This document shows, in pieces, positions 16,137-25,269 of a DNA stretch of 64,000 nt. The stretch is from Bacteroides timonensis. Lineage in GTDB: Bacteria > Bacteroidota > Bacteroidia > Bacteroidales > Bacteroidaceae. Under the pieces are notes generated by a model. That model did no database searches. It was not told where the DNA came from and saw only the letters and a program-made list of their open reading frames with translations. Made by a program: the position numbers and the translations under genes. Positions within the stretch are counted from its first letter, which is position 1, and each line of letters begins with the position of its first letter. Location of the stretch: assembly GCF_000513195.1 (NCBI RefSeq), contig NZ_CBVI010000014.1, positions 32,453-96,452 on the forward strand, given 5' to 3'.

Positions 16137-18047
16137 TTACCAATGCCAACCACCTCCGCCACCACCGGGACCTCCGGAAGATACGTTTCCTACCGAAGTC
16201 ACCATACTGCTGGGCGTAAAAGTCGCTACCTGTGAACCTGTTGTATAGATTCCACCAACAGTCAGTCCATAGAATTCAGTACCTCCGGTCACCGAACCGC
16301 CTGTATAAATCGTATAAGTGGTGCCCGATGCCAACTTCGAACTGCTGAACAACAATGTCATTTGCGAATAAGCACGGGGAATAGTGTAAGACATCACCTG
16401 ATCAGTACCTTGAATACTCAAAAGCGTACCTTTACTACCCGAACCGCCATAGACAACCGTGCGTTGTGTACAAACGCTGGACGTGGGAGTACTAGTGCCG
16501 CCACCGATTCCCAAGATAGTTCCTCCTGTTATCTTAAAAGTATTCTGATCGCAGTCAAATCCTTCCTCGGGAGATGTAGTACCGATAGAGACAATCGTAC
16601 CACCGGTAATAGTCAGGGTACCGTTAGAATCGACACCATCATTTCCACTGCTGTAACAATAGATATTACCACCGTTGATAACAATGCTTTTAGAAGCATT
16701 CATACAGTCATCATAAGAATAGATGCTGACGTCACCGCCATTCACCATAAGGGTACTTTTACTTTCAATCCCTTCACTTCCTTCACCACCCGGGGTCTTC
16801 ACCCAGATAGTACCGGAATTGATGGTCAAATTACCGTCTGCTTTAATGCCTTTGGCGGAGGAATCCAGACGATTATAGACATACTGTTTACCAGTAGTGA
16901 TAATCTTCACCGTACTATTATCGATGCTCAGAGTTCCGTCGCAATTAATACCTTTACCGGCAGCCCCCGTACTTTTGACTGAAAGAGTAGTACCATTCAT
17001 CACCAGGTTACCATCACACTTGATGCCTGCGGCAGAACTCAGATCATTGTCTTCATAGACCGCAGAACCCGAAGTCAGCAGAATCAACTGCCCACCACTG
17101 AGCGTGATATCCGTTTCCGCCTTTACCGCTTTAGAGGCATCACCAGAGATGTCAGCCTTGATAAGTCCGCCCCGTATATCAATAAATCCTTTTTCACAGT
17201 CCAACCCGTCACCAGATGCTTTCACCTTCAGGATACCACCACCAATAATGATTTTATCATTCGTATGAATCCCATCTTTCACGGCAGAAGCTACGGTAAT
17301 ATGGCAGCCGCTACGCAAACGCACATAGTCGTCACTACAAATACCATGCTTGTAATTACCTGTCACAGTCAGTGCACCCGTACCGCTAAAAATAAGTTGT
17401 CCTTCACTAAAAAAGCATCCTTTTTCATCTTCGCCCGTTACGGTGGAGTAAGAAGAAGCATCTGCCAGATAGTTCTCCGTTTCTGTCTTCACTTCTACAA
17501 AAACACGCTTGCCGGACTGGATATTGATTGCCGCCCCGCTGTCATTAGTCAGCGAAACACCCGCAAGAGTCAGTTTAAACTTCTTATCACTGTATACCTT
17601 GAAAGAGCCGTTGGATGCCGAACCACTAAGCACATATTCCACACCTGCTACGGATGCATTTACTGTGACATGTGCTCCGTTTGTGGTTACTGTAACCCCA
17701 CTCACAGAGCCTATCACCGTTGCCGAACCATTAGCATATGCTATTTGTATGGAAGAAGCGAATGATGAATTCTCTATAAAGTCATCATATTCGTCATCAT
17801 TCTTATCGGTTATGATAGTTTCAGCTATTTCAACATATGAATTATCGGCTATATCTTCCCACGAAACATCAAAGTCAAGTAATGTACCCGAAGCATCCGA
17901 ACTGCCTGAACTTCCACCGGGGGTCGTTCCCCCATCCGTTCCGTTCTCTCCCCAATCATCAAAAGGACTATCAGCACTACAGGCGACACACAAGCAGAAA
18001 CACACTGCATAAATCCCTATTTTCTGTATTCGTTTCATTTCCATCAT
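16137..18047 (-). CDS. Carbohydrate-binding domain (DUF4353-like) repeat lipoprotein
   Basis: The 636-residue lipoprotein has the lipobox CVACS and a Gly/Ser/Thr-rich linker (about 35-55), then a long array of short beta-strand repeats of the DUF4353 carbohydrate-binding type (for example SGAAINIQSGKRVFVE, GIHTNDKIIIGGG, GLDCEKGFIDIRGG, GIKADGNLTINSG). These suggest a right-handed beta-helix. The C-terminus ends in a poly-Gly tail with WHW. It probably sits on the surface or in the periplasm; its ligand is unknown. It is the last gene of the VTC - DUF4956 - DUF2490 operon, 28 bases after the DUF2490 gene. In other bacteria DUF4353 proteins occur near CotH and VTC genes. Confidence 0.75.
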   Translation of the reverse strand: MMEMKRIQKIGIYAVCFCLCVACSADSPFDDWGENGTDGGTTPGGSSGSSDASGTLLDFDVSWEDIADNSYVEIAETIITDKNDDEYDDFIENSSFASSIQIAYANGSATVIGSVSGVTVTTNGAHVTVNASVAGVEYVLSGSASNGSFKVYSDKKFKLTLAGVSLTNDSGAAINIQSGKRVFVEVKTETENYLADASSYSTVTGEDEKGCFFSEGQLIFSGTGALTVTGNYKHGICSDDYVRLRSGCHITVASAVKDGIHTNDKIIIGGGILKVKASGDGLDCEKGFIDIRGGLIKADISGDASKAVKAETDITLSGGQLILLTSGSAVYEDNDLSSAAGIKCDGNLVMNGTTLSVKSTGAAGKGINCDGTLSIDNSTVKIITTGKQYVYNRLDSSAKGIKADGNLTINSGTIWVKTPGGEGSEGIESKSTLMVNGGDVSIYSYDDCMNASKSIVINGGNIYCYSSGNDGVDSNGTLTITGGTIVSIGTTSPEEGFDCDQNTFKITGGTILGIGGGTSTPTSSVCTQRTVVYGGSGSKGTLLSIQGTDQVMSYTIPRAYSQMTLLFSSSKLASGTTYTIYTGGSVTGGTEFYGLTVGGIYTTGSQVATFTPSSMVTSVGNVSSGGPGGGGGGWHW

Positions 18048-18075
18048 TTATTTATGTGACTAATAAATCATTCAC

Positions 18076-18822
18076 TTAAAACTTAAACGTATATCCCGCA
18101 CCTACTACGTGCCCGTTCGTCTCGTCATCATCTGCATGATTCTGATACCGATAGAAAAAATCGAGTGAATTCTTCTTATTGATTTTGTATCCGGTACCCA
18201 GTGTCCAGCGAGTTTTATCCAGTGCCCAACTATCGGACATGGAATGATATAATTCACAAGAAGCATAAGGTGCAAAACGAGATTTCTTAATATTCCATTC
18301 AGCCTGCAAGCGTGAACGAAGTACATTCTTACTTTTGCCGGTAATTTCCTCATCTGCTTTTTGGGAACCATCGTCTCCATCGTACTTGGAAATAAGTTGC
18401 GAAGTACGATACGTATACTGGTAACGTTCGCGCAAGGAAAATTCAAAGCGTTGCCAGTTCAACTTACCTGTCAAAGACAAGTACATACGATGACGGGGTG
18501 ACCAGTAGTCAGAAACATAATTGCCTTTCTTGGTCATCTCTCCCGGACGATGGCTATAAATAAAAGTATATCCGCCATCCACCTTCAAAAAAGAAGTGAT
18601 ACGATAAGCCACACCCGCCCCCGCAGACCAGCGTTCAACATTATCCACACCATCACGAGTACGGAATTCACCTTCCACCGAAGCATCAAAGCCCGGGAAG
18701 ATTTTCTTCTTTACCTCGGCACTGGTCCAAATGCCGAAGTCATCACTTTGGGCATATACTCCTGCAACCATTGTGCAGAGAAAAACAGCCAGTAAGATTA
18801 TTTGTCTATTCATTTTCTTCAT
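18076..18822 (-). CDS. DUF2490 outer-membrane beta-barrel-like protein
   Basis: The 248-residue protein has a cleavable signal peptide (end near VYAQS) and an alternating strand pattern rich in aromatic residues, ending with the outer-membrane-like C-terminus GAGYTFKF. It matches the DUF2490 family by length and pattern (FGIWTSAEVKKKI, RFEFSLRERYQY). Its start overlaps the end of the DUF4956 gene by 4 bases, so translation is probably coupled. Function unknown; a small outer-membrane barrel or pore is likely. Confidence 0.75.
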   Translation of the reverse strand: MKKMNRQIILLAVFLCTMVAGVYAQSDDFGIWTSAEVKKKIFPGFDASVEGEFRTRDGVDNVERWSAGAGVAYRITSFLKVDGGYTFIYSHRPGEMTKKGNYVSDYWSPRHRMYLSLTGKLNWQRFEFSLRERYQYTYRTSQLISKYDGDDGSQKADEEITGKSKNVLRSRLQAEWNIKKSRFAPYASCELYHSMSDSWALDKTRWTLGTGYKINKKNSLDFFYRYQNHADDDETNGHVVGAGYTFKF

Positions 18823-19490
18823 TCTCCTTCCCTCGGTATCCGCCTTAATGTATCAATTGTATTTATCTCTTCACTCTCCGGTTCATAATAAACCTTCAGT
18901 ATCGCTGCATCTCGCAGGAAATCGATATGGCCCACTTCTACTTTCGTGATGCTAAGTCCCGTTCTATTTTCCAGATCCATAATCAATTCTGCCCTGCGTT
19001 GCGGGGTAATCAGTTCAATACGATCATACTGCACCAGCTTGCATGAGATATGTTTCAGCCAACGATTGCTTTCGCATAACCAGATACACAGAATAAATAA
19101 TAAGTTTGTTGCCGTCAGTTCGGCATAACTCAACTGTACAGACAGAGCGTTGATGACAGAAATAGCTATAATCACAAACAGGTAGGTCATCTCACGCACA
19201 GGCATCGACTCTGTCCGGTAGCGAATTATGCCGAAGATAGCAAACAATCCAAGTGCAAACCCTATTTTCAGTTTCACACTGCCCAACAGGAATATCATCA
19301 GAAAAATGCTGATACTGATAAGCGTAAATGTGAAGAAGTAATCGCGACGACGGCTCTTCGGGTAATAAAAGAAACGAATAATGGCAACCACCACCACCAT
19401 GTTGAGAACGAAGCGCAATATCAATTCCATAAATCCAGCCGCATCTATAAGCGGCGTCTCCATAAAGGCTAATTCAGCAAAATCGTTCAT
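18819..19490 (-). CDS. DUF4956 inner-membrane protein
   Basis: 223 residues with four predicted membrane segments in the N-terminal half (about 20-42, 51-72, 76-93, 101-121), the motif FAIFGIIRYRTESMPVREMTYLF between them, and a soluble C-terminal domain of about 80 residues with a ferredoxin-like pattern (RRAELIMDLENRTGLSITKVEVGHIDFLRD). This matches DUF4956, usually encoded next to VTC-domain proteins. It is the second gene of the operon, 17 bases after the VTC gene. Function is unknown. Confidence 0.8.
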   Translation of the reverse strand: MNDFAELAFMETPLIDAAGFMELILRFVLNMVVVVAIIRFFYYPKSRRRDYFFTFTLISISIFLMIFLLGSVKLKIGFALGLFAIFGIIRYRTESMPVREMTYLFVIIAISVINALSVQLSYAELTATNLLFILCIWLCESNRWLKHISCKLVQYDRIELITPQRRAELIMDLENRTGLSITKVEVGHIDFLRDAAILKVYYEPESEEINTIDTLRRIPREGE

Positions 19491-19507
19491 ATACTATTTA
19501 TTAATAT

Positions 19508-20290
19508 TTATATATTTCGGGGAATTTCTGTCTTCCTCATTTTACATACTTTCGGTTTGAAGCGGTTCTGTTTCAAGTCTTCATCCGTCAGTACACAACC
19601 CATGCAATATTTACTAAAACCTGCGGGATGTACATGCAAGCGGTTTAATATATCGCGGATGGGCGATGGTGTACGCCCGTCTCGCTTTAACTCCACCACA
19701 GCAAGACGTGGCAAGGCAGCATAATTCCCGTTCACCAGATTTCGGAAGCAAATATCCGTATCAATAGTAAGCCGTTCCGTCATTGTCCGGTTGACAAGAG
19801 TAATGCGCTGAAAACGATTCTCCAACTGTGGAGACAATTGCGGCAGCTTGTACCAGGCATACAAAGACAAGAAGTCATCCACATCTTCAGCAGACAGTTC
19901 ATCAAGAGCAGTGATGCGTATACGCCGCTTGTCCGTGCGACCTTTATTATTCTTATTTTTGACTTCAAGAAAAGTTAATTGGGAAGCAACATAGGTACGT
20001 ACCCTGATTTTCTCACGTACCGCCCGTCCGTTTTGATGTGCCCGATACATTGCTTTGTCTACAGTATCCAGATAAACAGTATGATAGGCAATGTTCCGTT
20101 CTCCCGTCACTTCCTGTACACGATAGTCGGCGGCAGCATAATGCAAAAGCACAGTCAACGTTTCCAAGGGCAGCAGATATTTCGTATCCGTCCTGTTCAT
20201 CAATCGGATACCACTCATTTCTTCCAGCGTGACAGGACCGAATATATCCAACATTTCCGCTATATCCTTCAATGTTTCTTCTGTTATCAT
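19508..20290 (-). CDS. VTC-domain protein (polyphosphate-polymerase-like fold)
   Basis: The 260-residue protein has the tunnel-fold residues of the VTC family: basic R33 and K37 in NRTDTKYLLP, YLDT (73-76), R92/K94/R96/R98 in VREKIRVRTY, E109 and K111 in FLEVKNK, K121-R123, and a late ELKRDGR. In yeast the VTC domain makes polyphosphate; bacterial stand-alone forms are not well defined. The start at 20290 is decided by a -7 box at 20310-20317, since the longer reading from 20380 would begin upstream of the promoter. It leads the operon with DUF4956, DUF2490 and DUF4353 genes. Confidence 0.8.
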   Translation of the reverse strand: MITEETLKDIAEMLDIFGPVTLEEMSGIRLMNRTDTKYLLPLETLTVLLHYAAADYRVQEVTGERNIAYHTVYLDTVDKAMYRAHQNGRAVREKIRVRTYVASQLTFLEVKNKNNKGRTDKRRIRITALDELSAEDVDDFLSLYAWYKLPQLSPQLENRFQRITLVNRTMTERLTIDTDICFRNLVNGNYAALPRLAVVELKRDGRTPSPIRDILNRLHVHPAGFSKYCMGCVLTDEDLKQNRFKPKVCKMRKTEIPRNI

Positions 20291-20309
20291 ACCTGTTTCG
20301 TTTCTGCGA

Positions 20310-20317
20310 CAAATGTA
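20310..20317 (-). promoter_or_regulatory. -7 promoter box of the VTC operon
   Basis: Minus-strand TACATTTG, 19 bases before ATG 20290. It fixes the start of the VTC gene and implies a short leader for the four-gene operon. Confidence 0.65.
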
Positions 20318-20475
20318 ACCGCAGGAGTGAAACAAAGAAAATAGATTCAACCAACAAGTGATTTTTAACGATAAACACAATCAAAAACAATGTAGTTTTT
20401 CTACCCTCTTTTGCTCAAAACCGTTCTGTATGTGCATTTTTTGCCCGCATTTCTTGTCAGAACGAACAGTTTGAC

Positions 20476-20483
20476 TAATTTTG
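20476..20483 (+). promoter_or_regulatory. -7 promoter box of the etf operon; long leader
   Basis: TAATTTTG with a TTG about 19 bases upstream. The implied start near 20490 leaves a leader of about 105 bases before etfB, long for this genome. I see no classic riboswitch in it. Confidence 0.55.
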
Positions 20484-20595
20484 CACGCTGATAATTAGTT
20501 AACCGGATAATTTCAGTAGCTGGACACCGTGTACCTCCTACTCCTATTCCCGGCGATGACACTCCAAAGAAATACTAATACTAATAATTAATAAC

Positions 20596-21489
20596 ATGAG
20601 TTTGAAAATCGTAGTATTGGCTAAACAAGTTCCCGACACACGTAATGTTGGGAAAGATGCCATGAAAGCCGACGGAACCATTAACCGTGCGGCACTCCCC
20701 GCCATCTTCAACCCCGAAGACTTGAACGCTCTTGAGCAAGCCCTCCGACTGAAAGATGCACATCCGGGCTCTACCGTAACCATCCTGACAATGGGACCGG
20801 GACGCGCAGCCGAAGTTATTCGTGAAGGAATGTTCCGCGGTGCCGACAACGGCTATCTCTTGACCGACCGTGCTTTTGCAGGTGCAGATACCCTTGCCAC
20901 TTCGTACGCTCTTGCTACTGCCATCAGGAAGATAGGCGAGTATGACATCATCATCGGCGGACGCCAGGCTATCGACGGTGACACGGCTCAAGTGGGTCCG
21001 CAAGTTGCTGAAAAGCTCGGTCTGACACAGATCACTTATGCCGAAGAAATTCTGAATGTGGAGAAAACTACCGGCCGTGTTGTCGTGAAACGTCATATTG
21101 ACGGTGGTGTGGAAACTGTAGAAGGCCCTCTGCCCATCGTTATCACAGTGAACGGAAGTGCAGCTCCCTGCCGCCCACGCAACGCTAAGCTGGTACAGAA
21201 GTACAAACGTGCTCTTGGCGCACAGGAAAAAGCAGCTATCATCAAAGAAGGTGCTACCCTGCCTTATGCCGACCTCTACGAGAAGTACCCTTATCTGAAC
21301 ATCACCGAATGGAGTGTGGCAGACGTGAACGGTGACCTAGCGCAATGCGGTCTCAGCGGTTCGCCCACTAAAGTAAAAACCATTCAGAACATCTCTTTCC
21401 AAGCCAAAGAAAGCCGTACACTGACCGGAAGCGACCAGGATGTAGAAGATCTTATTGTTGAACTGTTAGCTAACCACACCATCGGATAA
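20596..21489 (+). CDS. etfB: Electron transfer flavoprotein beta subunit
   Basis: 297 residues matching EtfB: MSLKIVVLAKQVPDTRNVG at the start, then LNALEQALRLKD, GADTLATSYALA and IIGGRQAIDGDTAQVGPQ, the nucleotide-binding stretch of the family. It pairs with EtfA to form an FAD heterodimer that passes electrons from an acyl-CoA dehydrogenase. The partner is 5 bases downstream and a matching dehydrogenase two genes further on. The C-terminal part after about residue 250 is longer than in E. coli-type EtfB but normal for anaerobes. Confidence 0.94.
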   Translation: MSLKIVVLAKQVPDTRNVGKDAMKADGTINRAALPAIFNPEDLNALEQALRLKDAHPGSTVTILTMGPGRAAEVIREGMFRGADNGYLLTDRAFAGADTLATSYALATAIRKIGEYDIIIGGRQAIDGDTAQVGPQVAEKLGLTQITYAEEILNVEKTTGRVVVKRHIDGGVETVEGPLPIVITVNGSAAPCRPRNAKLVQKYKRALGAQEKAAIIKEGATLPYADLYEKYPYLNITEWSVADVNGDLAQCGLSGSPTKVKTIQNISFQAKESRTLTGSDQDVEDLIVELLANHTIG

Positions 21490-21494
21490 AAGTT

Positions 21495-22514
21495 ATGAAT
21501 AACGTATTTGTATATTGTGAGCTTGAAGGCACCATAGTTGCCGAAGTAAGTCTCGAACTCCTTACCAAAGGACGCAAGTTAGCTAACCAACTAGGCTGCC
21601 AACTGGAAGCCGTTGTTGCCGGTACTAACCTTGCAGGCATCGAAAAACAAGTATTGCCCTTCGGCGTTGACCGTCTTCACGTCTTCGACGCTCCGGGCTT
21701 GTTCCCTTATACTTCACTGCCTCACTCTTCCGTACTTATCAATCTGTTCAAGGAAGAAAAACCGCAGATCTGTCTGATGGGCGCCACTGTTATCGGTCGT
21801 GACCTCGGTCCGCGCGTTTCTTCTGCACTGACCAGCGGCCTCACTGCTGACTGTACTTCACTGGAAATCGGTGAACACGAAGATAAAAAAGCAGGTGTGG
21901 TATATGAAAACCTGTTATATCAGATCCGTCCCGCATTCGGTGGTAATATCGTGGCAACCATCGTCAACCCCGAACATCGCCCACAAATGGCAACCGTTCG
22001 CGAAGGCGTAATGAAGAAAGAGATTCTTAACGATAAGTATCAAGGCGAAGTTATCAACCATGACGTTGCCAAATACGTGCCTACTACGGACTATGTAGTG
22101 AAGGTTATCGACCGCCACGTGGAGAAAGCAAAACACAACCTGAAAGGCGCTCCGATTGTCGTAGCTGGTGGTTACGGTATGGGTAGCCGCGAAGGTTTCA
22201 ATATGCTGTTTGAACTGGCCAAGGAACTGCACGCGGAAGTAGGCGGTAGCCGCGCAGCCGTCGATGCAGGTTTCTGCGACCATGATCGTCAGATCGGCCA
22301 GACTGGTATTACGGTACGTCCGAAGCTCTATATCGCCTGCGGTATCTCCGGACAAATCCAGCACATTGCCGGTATGCAGGAAAGTGGTATTATCATCTCT
22401 GTAAATAATGACGAGAATGCTCCTATCAATACCATTGCCGATTATGTAATTAACGGTACGGTAGAAGAAGTCATTCCTAAGATGATCAAATACTATAAAC
22501 AAAACAGTAAGTAA
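21495..22514 (+). CDS. etfA: Electron transfer flavoprotein alpha subunit
   Basis: 339 residues. The C-terminal FAD-binding domain is intact: APIVVAGGYGMGSREGF, VGGSRAAVDAGF, RQIGQTGITVRPKLYIACGISGQIQH and IISVNNDENAPI. The N-terminal half has the domain I fold (GATVIGRDLGPRVSSALTSGLTADCT). It works with EtfB as one flavoprotein. The five-base gap to etfB indicates one transcript. Confidence 0.95.
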   Translation: MNNVFVYCELEGTIVAEVSLELLTKGRKLANQLGCQLEAVVAGTNLAGIEKQVLPFGVDRLHVFDAPGLFPYTSLPHSSVLINLFKEEKPQICLMGATVIGRDLGPRVSSALTSGLTADCTSLEIGEHEDKKAGVVYENLLYQIRPAFGGNIVATIVNPEHRPQMATVREGVMKKEILNDKYQGEVINHDVAKYVPTTDYVVKVIDRHVEKAKHNLKGAPIVVAGGYGMGSREGFNMLFELAKELHAEVGGSRAAVDAGFCDHDRQIGQTGITVRPKLYIACGISGQIQHIAGMQESGIIISVNNDENAPINTIADYVINGTVEEVIPKMIKYYKQNSK

Positions 22515-22527
22515 ATTTACAAGCGAA

Positions 22528-23172
22528 ATGAAGGGAATCGTCATTGCTTTATGCTTATTCTGCCTATGCGGAATACTGAATGCCCAAAGCAAATCTCCGA
22601 AAGATGGCAAACACGTCTATTCATATGCCAATGGACAGGATAGCGTAGTTTGCTTCTACAAAAACGGAAGACCGATAGGACAACGAACGGAATACTATCT
22701 GGACGGACAACTGCGCTTAACCTTTACATATAAGGCAGGACACATACAGAGCTTAAAACAATATTATGAGAACGGAGCCTTAAAGCGGGAAGAGGTCTTG
22801 GATAAATATTCTACCCCCGCAGGGCATCTGTATGATATTGATGGAAAAGAACTGGACTTCATTCCATACATGGAACTGCCCCAGTTTCCCGGAGGAAACA
22901 CGGAACTCATGAAGCTGATAGCTCAATACACCAAGTATCCTCCACAGGCCGTAAAAGAGAAGAAGCAAGGATTGGTCATCATAAAATGTTCTATAGACAA
23001 AGAGGGCAATCCCAAGCATGCAGAAATTGTAAAGAGCGTTTCTCCGGAACTGGACAAAGAAGCTATGCGAGTAGTAGGGTTCCTGACAATGACTTACAAG
23101 TTTACTCCCGGGAAAATAGAAGGACAACCGGTTAATATGAACTTCAGCATTCCCGTAAATTTTCGTTTATAA
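22528..23172 (+). CDS. MORN-like repeat protein with TonB C-terminal-like domain
   Basis: The 214-residue exported protein (signal peptide ending ILNAQ) has two or three short YxNGxL repeats of the MORN/YwqK type (YKNGRPIGQRTEYYLDGQL, YYENGALKREE). A TonB C-terminal-like domain follows (about 120-214: YPPQAVKEKKQGLVIIKCSIDKEG and YKFTPGKIEGQPVNM). It lacks an N-terminal membrane anchor of classical TonB, so it is probably a periplasmic protein of unknown role. It lies 13 bases after etfA and 20 before the dehydrogenase, apparently in the same operon, without an obvious functional link. Confidence 0.7.
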   Translation: MKGIVIALCLFCLCGILNAQSKSPKDGKHVYSYANGQDSVVCFYKNGRPIGQRTEYYLDGQLRLTFTYKAGHIQSLKQYYENGALKREEVLDKYSTPAGHLYDIDGKELDFIPYMELPQFPGGNTELMKLIAQYTKYPPQAVKEKKQGLVIIKCSIDKEGNPKHAEIVKSVSPELDKEAMRVVGFLTMTYKFTPGKIEGQPVNMNFSIPVNFRL

Positions 23173-23192
23173 TAAAAAACAATTGAAACAAT

Positions 23193-24899
23193 ATGGCTAA
23201 TTTTTATACCGAAGTTCCTGAATTGAAGTTCCAGCTGAACAACCCAATGATGGAACGTATCTGCGAGCTGAAAGAGCGCGGATACGAAGATAAAGACAAG
23301 TTCGATTATGCTCCGCAAGACTATACGGACGCAATGGACTCTTATGACAAGGTACTCGAAATCACCGGAGAAATCACCGAAGAGATTATCAACCCGAACG
23401 CCGAAGGGGTGGACGAAGAAGGTCCTCACTGTGCCAACGGCCGCGTGGAATATGCAAGCGGTACGCGCCAGAACCTCGACGCAATGGTAAAGGCCGGCCT
23501 GAACGGTATGACCATGCCGCGTCGCTTTGGTGGACTGAACTTCCCCATCACTCCGTATACCATGTGTGCTGAGATTGTTGCTGCCGCCGATGCCGGTTTC
23601 GGTAACATCTGGTCATTGCAGGACTGTATCGAAACGCTGTACGAATTCGGTAACGAAGATCAGCACAGCCGTTTCATCCCCCGCATCTGCGCCGGAGAAA
23701 CCATGTCTATGGACTTGACCGAGCCCGATGCAGGTTCCGACTTGCAGAGTGTAATGTTGAAAGCTACTTTCGACGAAAAAGAAAGTTGCTGGCGTCTGAA
23801 TGGTGTGAAGCGTTTCATCACGAATGGTGATGCAGACTTACACCTCGTGCTGGCCCGTTCGGAAGAAGGAACCAGAGATGGTCGTGGACTTTCCATGTTT
23901 ATCTATGATAAGCGTGAAGGTGGCGTAGATGTACGCCGTATCGAAAATAAATTAGGTATTCACGGTTCTCCAACTTGTGAACTTGTTTATAAGAATGCAA
24001 AGGCTGAACTTTGCGGTGATCGTAAACTCGGTTTGATCAAGTATGTAATGGCATTGATGAACGGTGCACGTTTGGGTATTGCCGCACAGTCGGTAGGTCT
24101 GTCACAAGCTGCCTACAACGAAGGTTTGGCTTATGCGAAAGATCGTAAACAGTTCAATAAAGCTATTATTGAATTCCCGGCAGTATATGACATGCTAGCT
24201 ATCATGAAAGCAAAACTGGATGCCGGACGTGCTCTGTTATACCAAACGTCTCGTTACGTAGATGTTTATAAAGCTTTGGATGATATTTCCCGCGAACGTA
24301 AGCTGACTCCGGAAGAACGTCAGGAACAGAAGAAGTATTCTAAGCTTGCTGATGCTTTCACTCCGCTGGCTAAAGGTATGAACTCAGAATATGCAAACCA
24401 GAATGCCTATGATTGTATCCAGATTCATGGTGGTTCCGGTTTCATGTTGGAATATGCTTGCCAACGTATTTATCGTGATGCACGTATCACCAGCATCTAT
24501 GAAGGTACTACTCAATTACAGACCGTAGCTGCTATCCGTTATGTAACAAACGGTTCGTATGCTGCTACTCTCCGTGATTATGAAGCAATTCCTTGCAGCG
24601 AAGAAATGCAACCGTTGATGGATCGACTGAAAGAGATGACGAACAAGTTTGAGGCTGTCACCAATGCAACGAAAGAAGCTGCAAATCAAGAGTTACTGGA
24701 CTTCGTAGCCCGTCGTCTTTACGAAATGGCTGCTGTATGCGTAATGTCTCATCTTCTCATTCAGGATGCAACCAAAGCACCTGAGTTGTTCGCAAAATCA
24801 GCTGTTGTTTATCTGAACTATGCTGAAGCTGAAGTAGAAAAACACTTCAACTTTATCCGCAAGTTCAAGGCTGAGGAGCTGGAAAGCTATCGCAAGTAA
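23193..24899 (+). CDS. Acyl-CoA dehydrogenase family protein
   Basis: 568 residues, longer than the usual 380 because of an added C-terminal helical part, as in the ACAD subgroup found with anaerobic etf genes. Visible motifs: SMDLTEPDAGSDLQ (FAD/substrate loop, near 175), FITNGDAD, GARLGIAAQSVGLSQAAYNEGLAYAKDRKQF, and ITSIYEGTTQLQ near 430, which holds the usual catalytic Glu. It oxidises an acyl-CoA (chain length unknown) and hands electrons to EtfAB encoded upstream. Confidence 0.92.
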   Translation: MANFYTEVPELKFQLNNPMMERICELKERGYEDKDKFDYAPQDYTDAMDSYDKVLEITGEITEEIINPNAEGVDEEGPHCANGRVEYASGTRQNLDAMVKAGLNGMTMPRRFGGLNFPITPYTMCAEIVAAADAGFGNIWSLQDCIETLYEFGNEDQHSRFIPRICAGETMSMDLTEPDAGSDLQSVMLKATFDEKESCWRLNGVKRFITNGDADLHLVLARSEEGTRDGRGLSMFIYDKREGGVDVRRIENKLGIHGSPTCELVYKNAKAELCGDRKLGLIKYVMALMNGARLGIAAQSVGLSQAAYNEGLAYAKDRKQFNKAIIEFPAVYDMLAIMKAKLDAGRALLYQTSRYVDVYKALDDISRERKLTPEERQEQKKYSKLADAFTPLAKGMNSEYANQNAYDCIQIHGGSGFMLEYACQRIYRDARITSIYEGTTQLQTVAAIRYVTNGSYAATLRDYEAIPCSEEMQPLMDRLKEMTNKFEAVTNATKEAANQELLDFVARRLYEMAAVCVMSHLLIQDATKAPELFAKSAVVYLNYAEAEVEKHFNFIRKFKAEELESYRK

Positions 24900-24919
24900 T
24901 TAACCGATTACTATATTCA

Positions 24920-24950
24920 AAGAAGGCTGTCTCAATGAGACAGCCTTCTT
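24920..24950 (+). terminator. Hairpin terminator after the etf operon
   Basis: 24920-24934 is the reverse complement of 24936-24950, giving a strong stem with a tight loop and TTTG after it. It lies 20 bases past the dehydrogenase stop and could also serve the convergent CbpM-like gene. Confidence 0.8.
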
Positions 24951-24967
24951 TGTCATAAATAGCACCT

Positions 24968-25255
24968 TTACCGGAACAACCTCAACTGACTGCGCAGCTC
25001 ATGAAGTTCATTCTGCATCTCCTCCATACGCTGTAACAGGTGATGGATAGCATCAATCCCTTCAATATTGATGGACAAGTCATAATACATGCGGCTGTAA
25101 CGTTCTATGTCCGGTAATTGAGTAAACGTCAGATAGCGTTCCCCACCTTCGGTCATTACTTCTATCAGGCCACCTTCCTGTAATAAGTCGATAAACGACG
25201 GCTCAATGTGGCACTTGCGACAATACTCGCTGACTATGATTAATTCATTCTGCAT
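24968..25255 (-). CDS. Chaperone modulator CbpM-like protein
   Basis: The 95-residue protein has a MerR-like N-terminal helix-turn-helix pattern (IVSEYCRKCHIEPSFIDLLQEGGLIEV) and a C-terminal coiled helix (LLQRMEEMQNELHELRSQLRLF). This and its place directly after a CbpA-type DnaJ gene identify it as CbpM-like, a regulator that binds the J-domain. The gap to the upstream gene is 14 bases, so they form one operon. Confidence 0.8.
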   Translation of the reverse strand: MQNELIIVSEYCRKCHIEPSFIDLLQEGGLIEVMTEGGERYLTFTQLPDIERYSRMYYDLSINIEGIDAIHHLLQRMEEMQNELHELRSQLRLFR

Positions 25256-25269
25256 AGTGATACCTCCTT

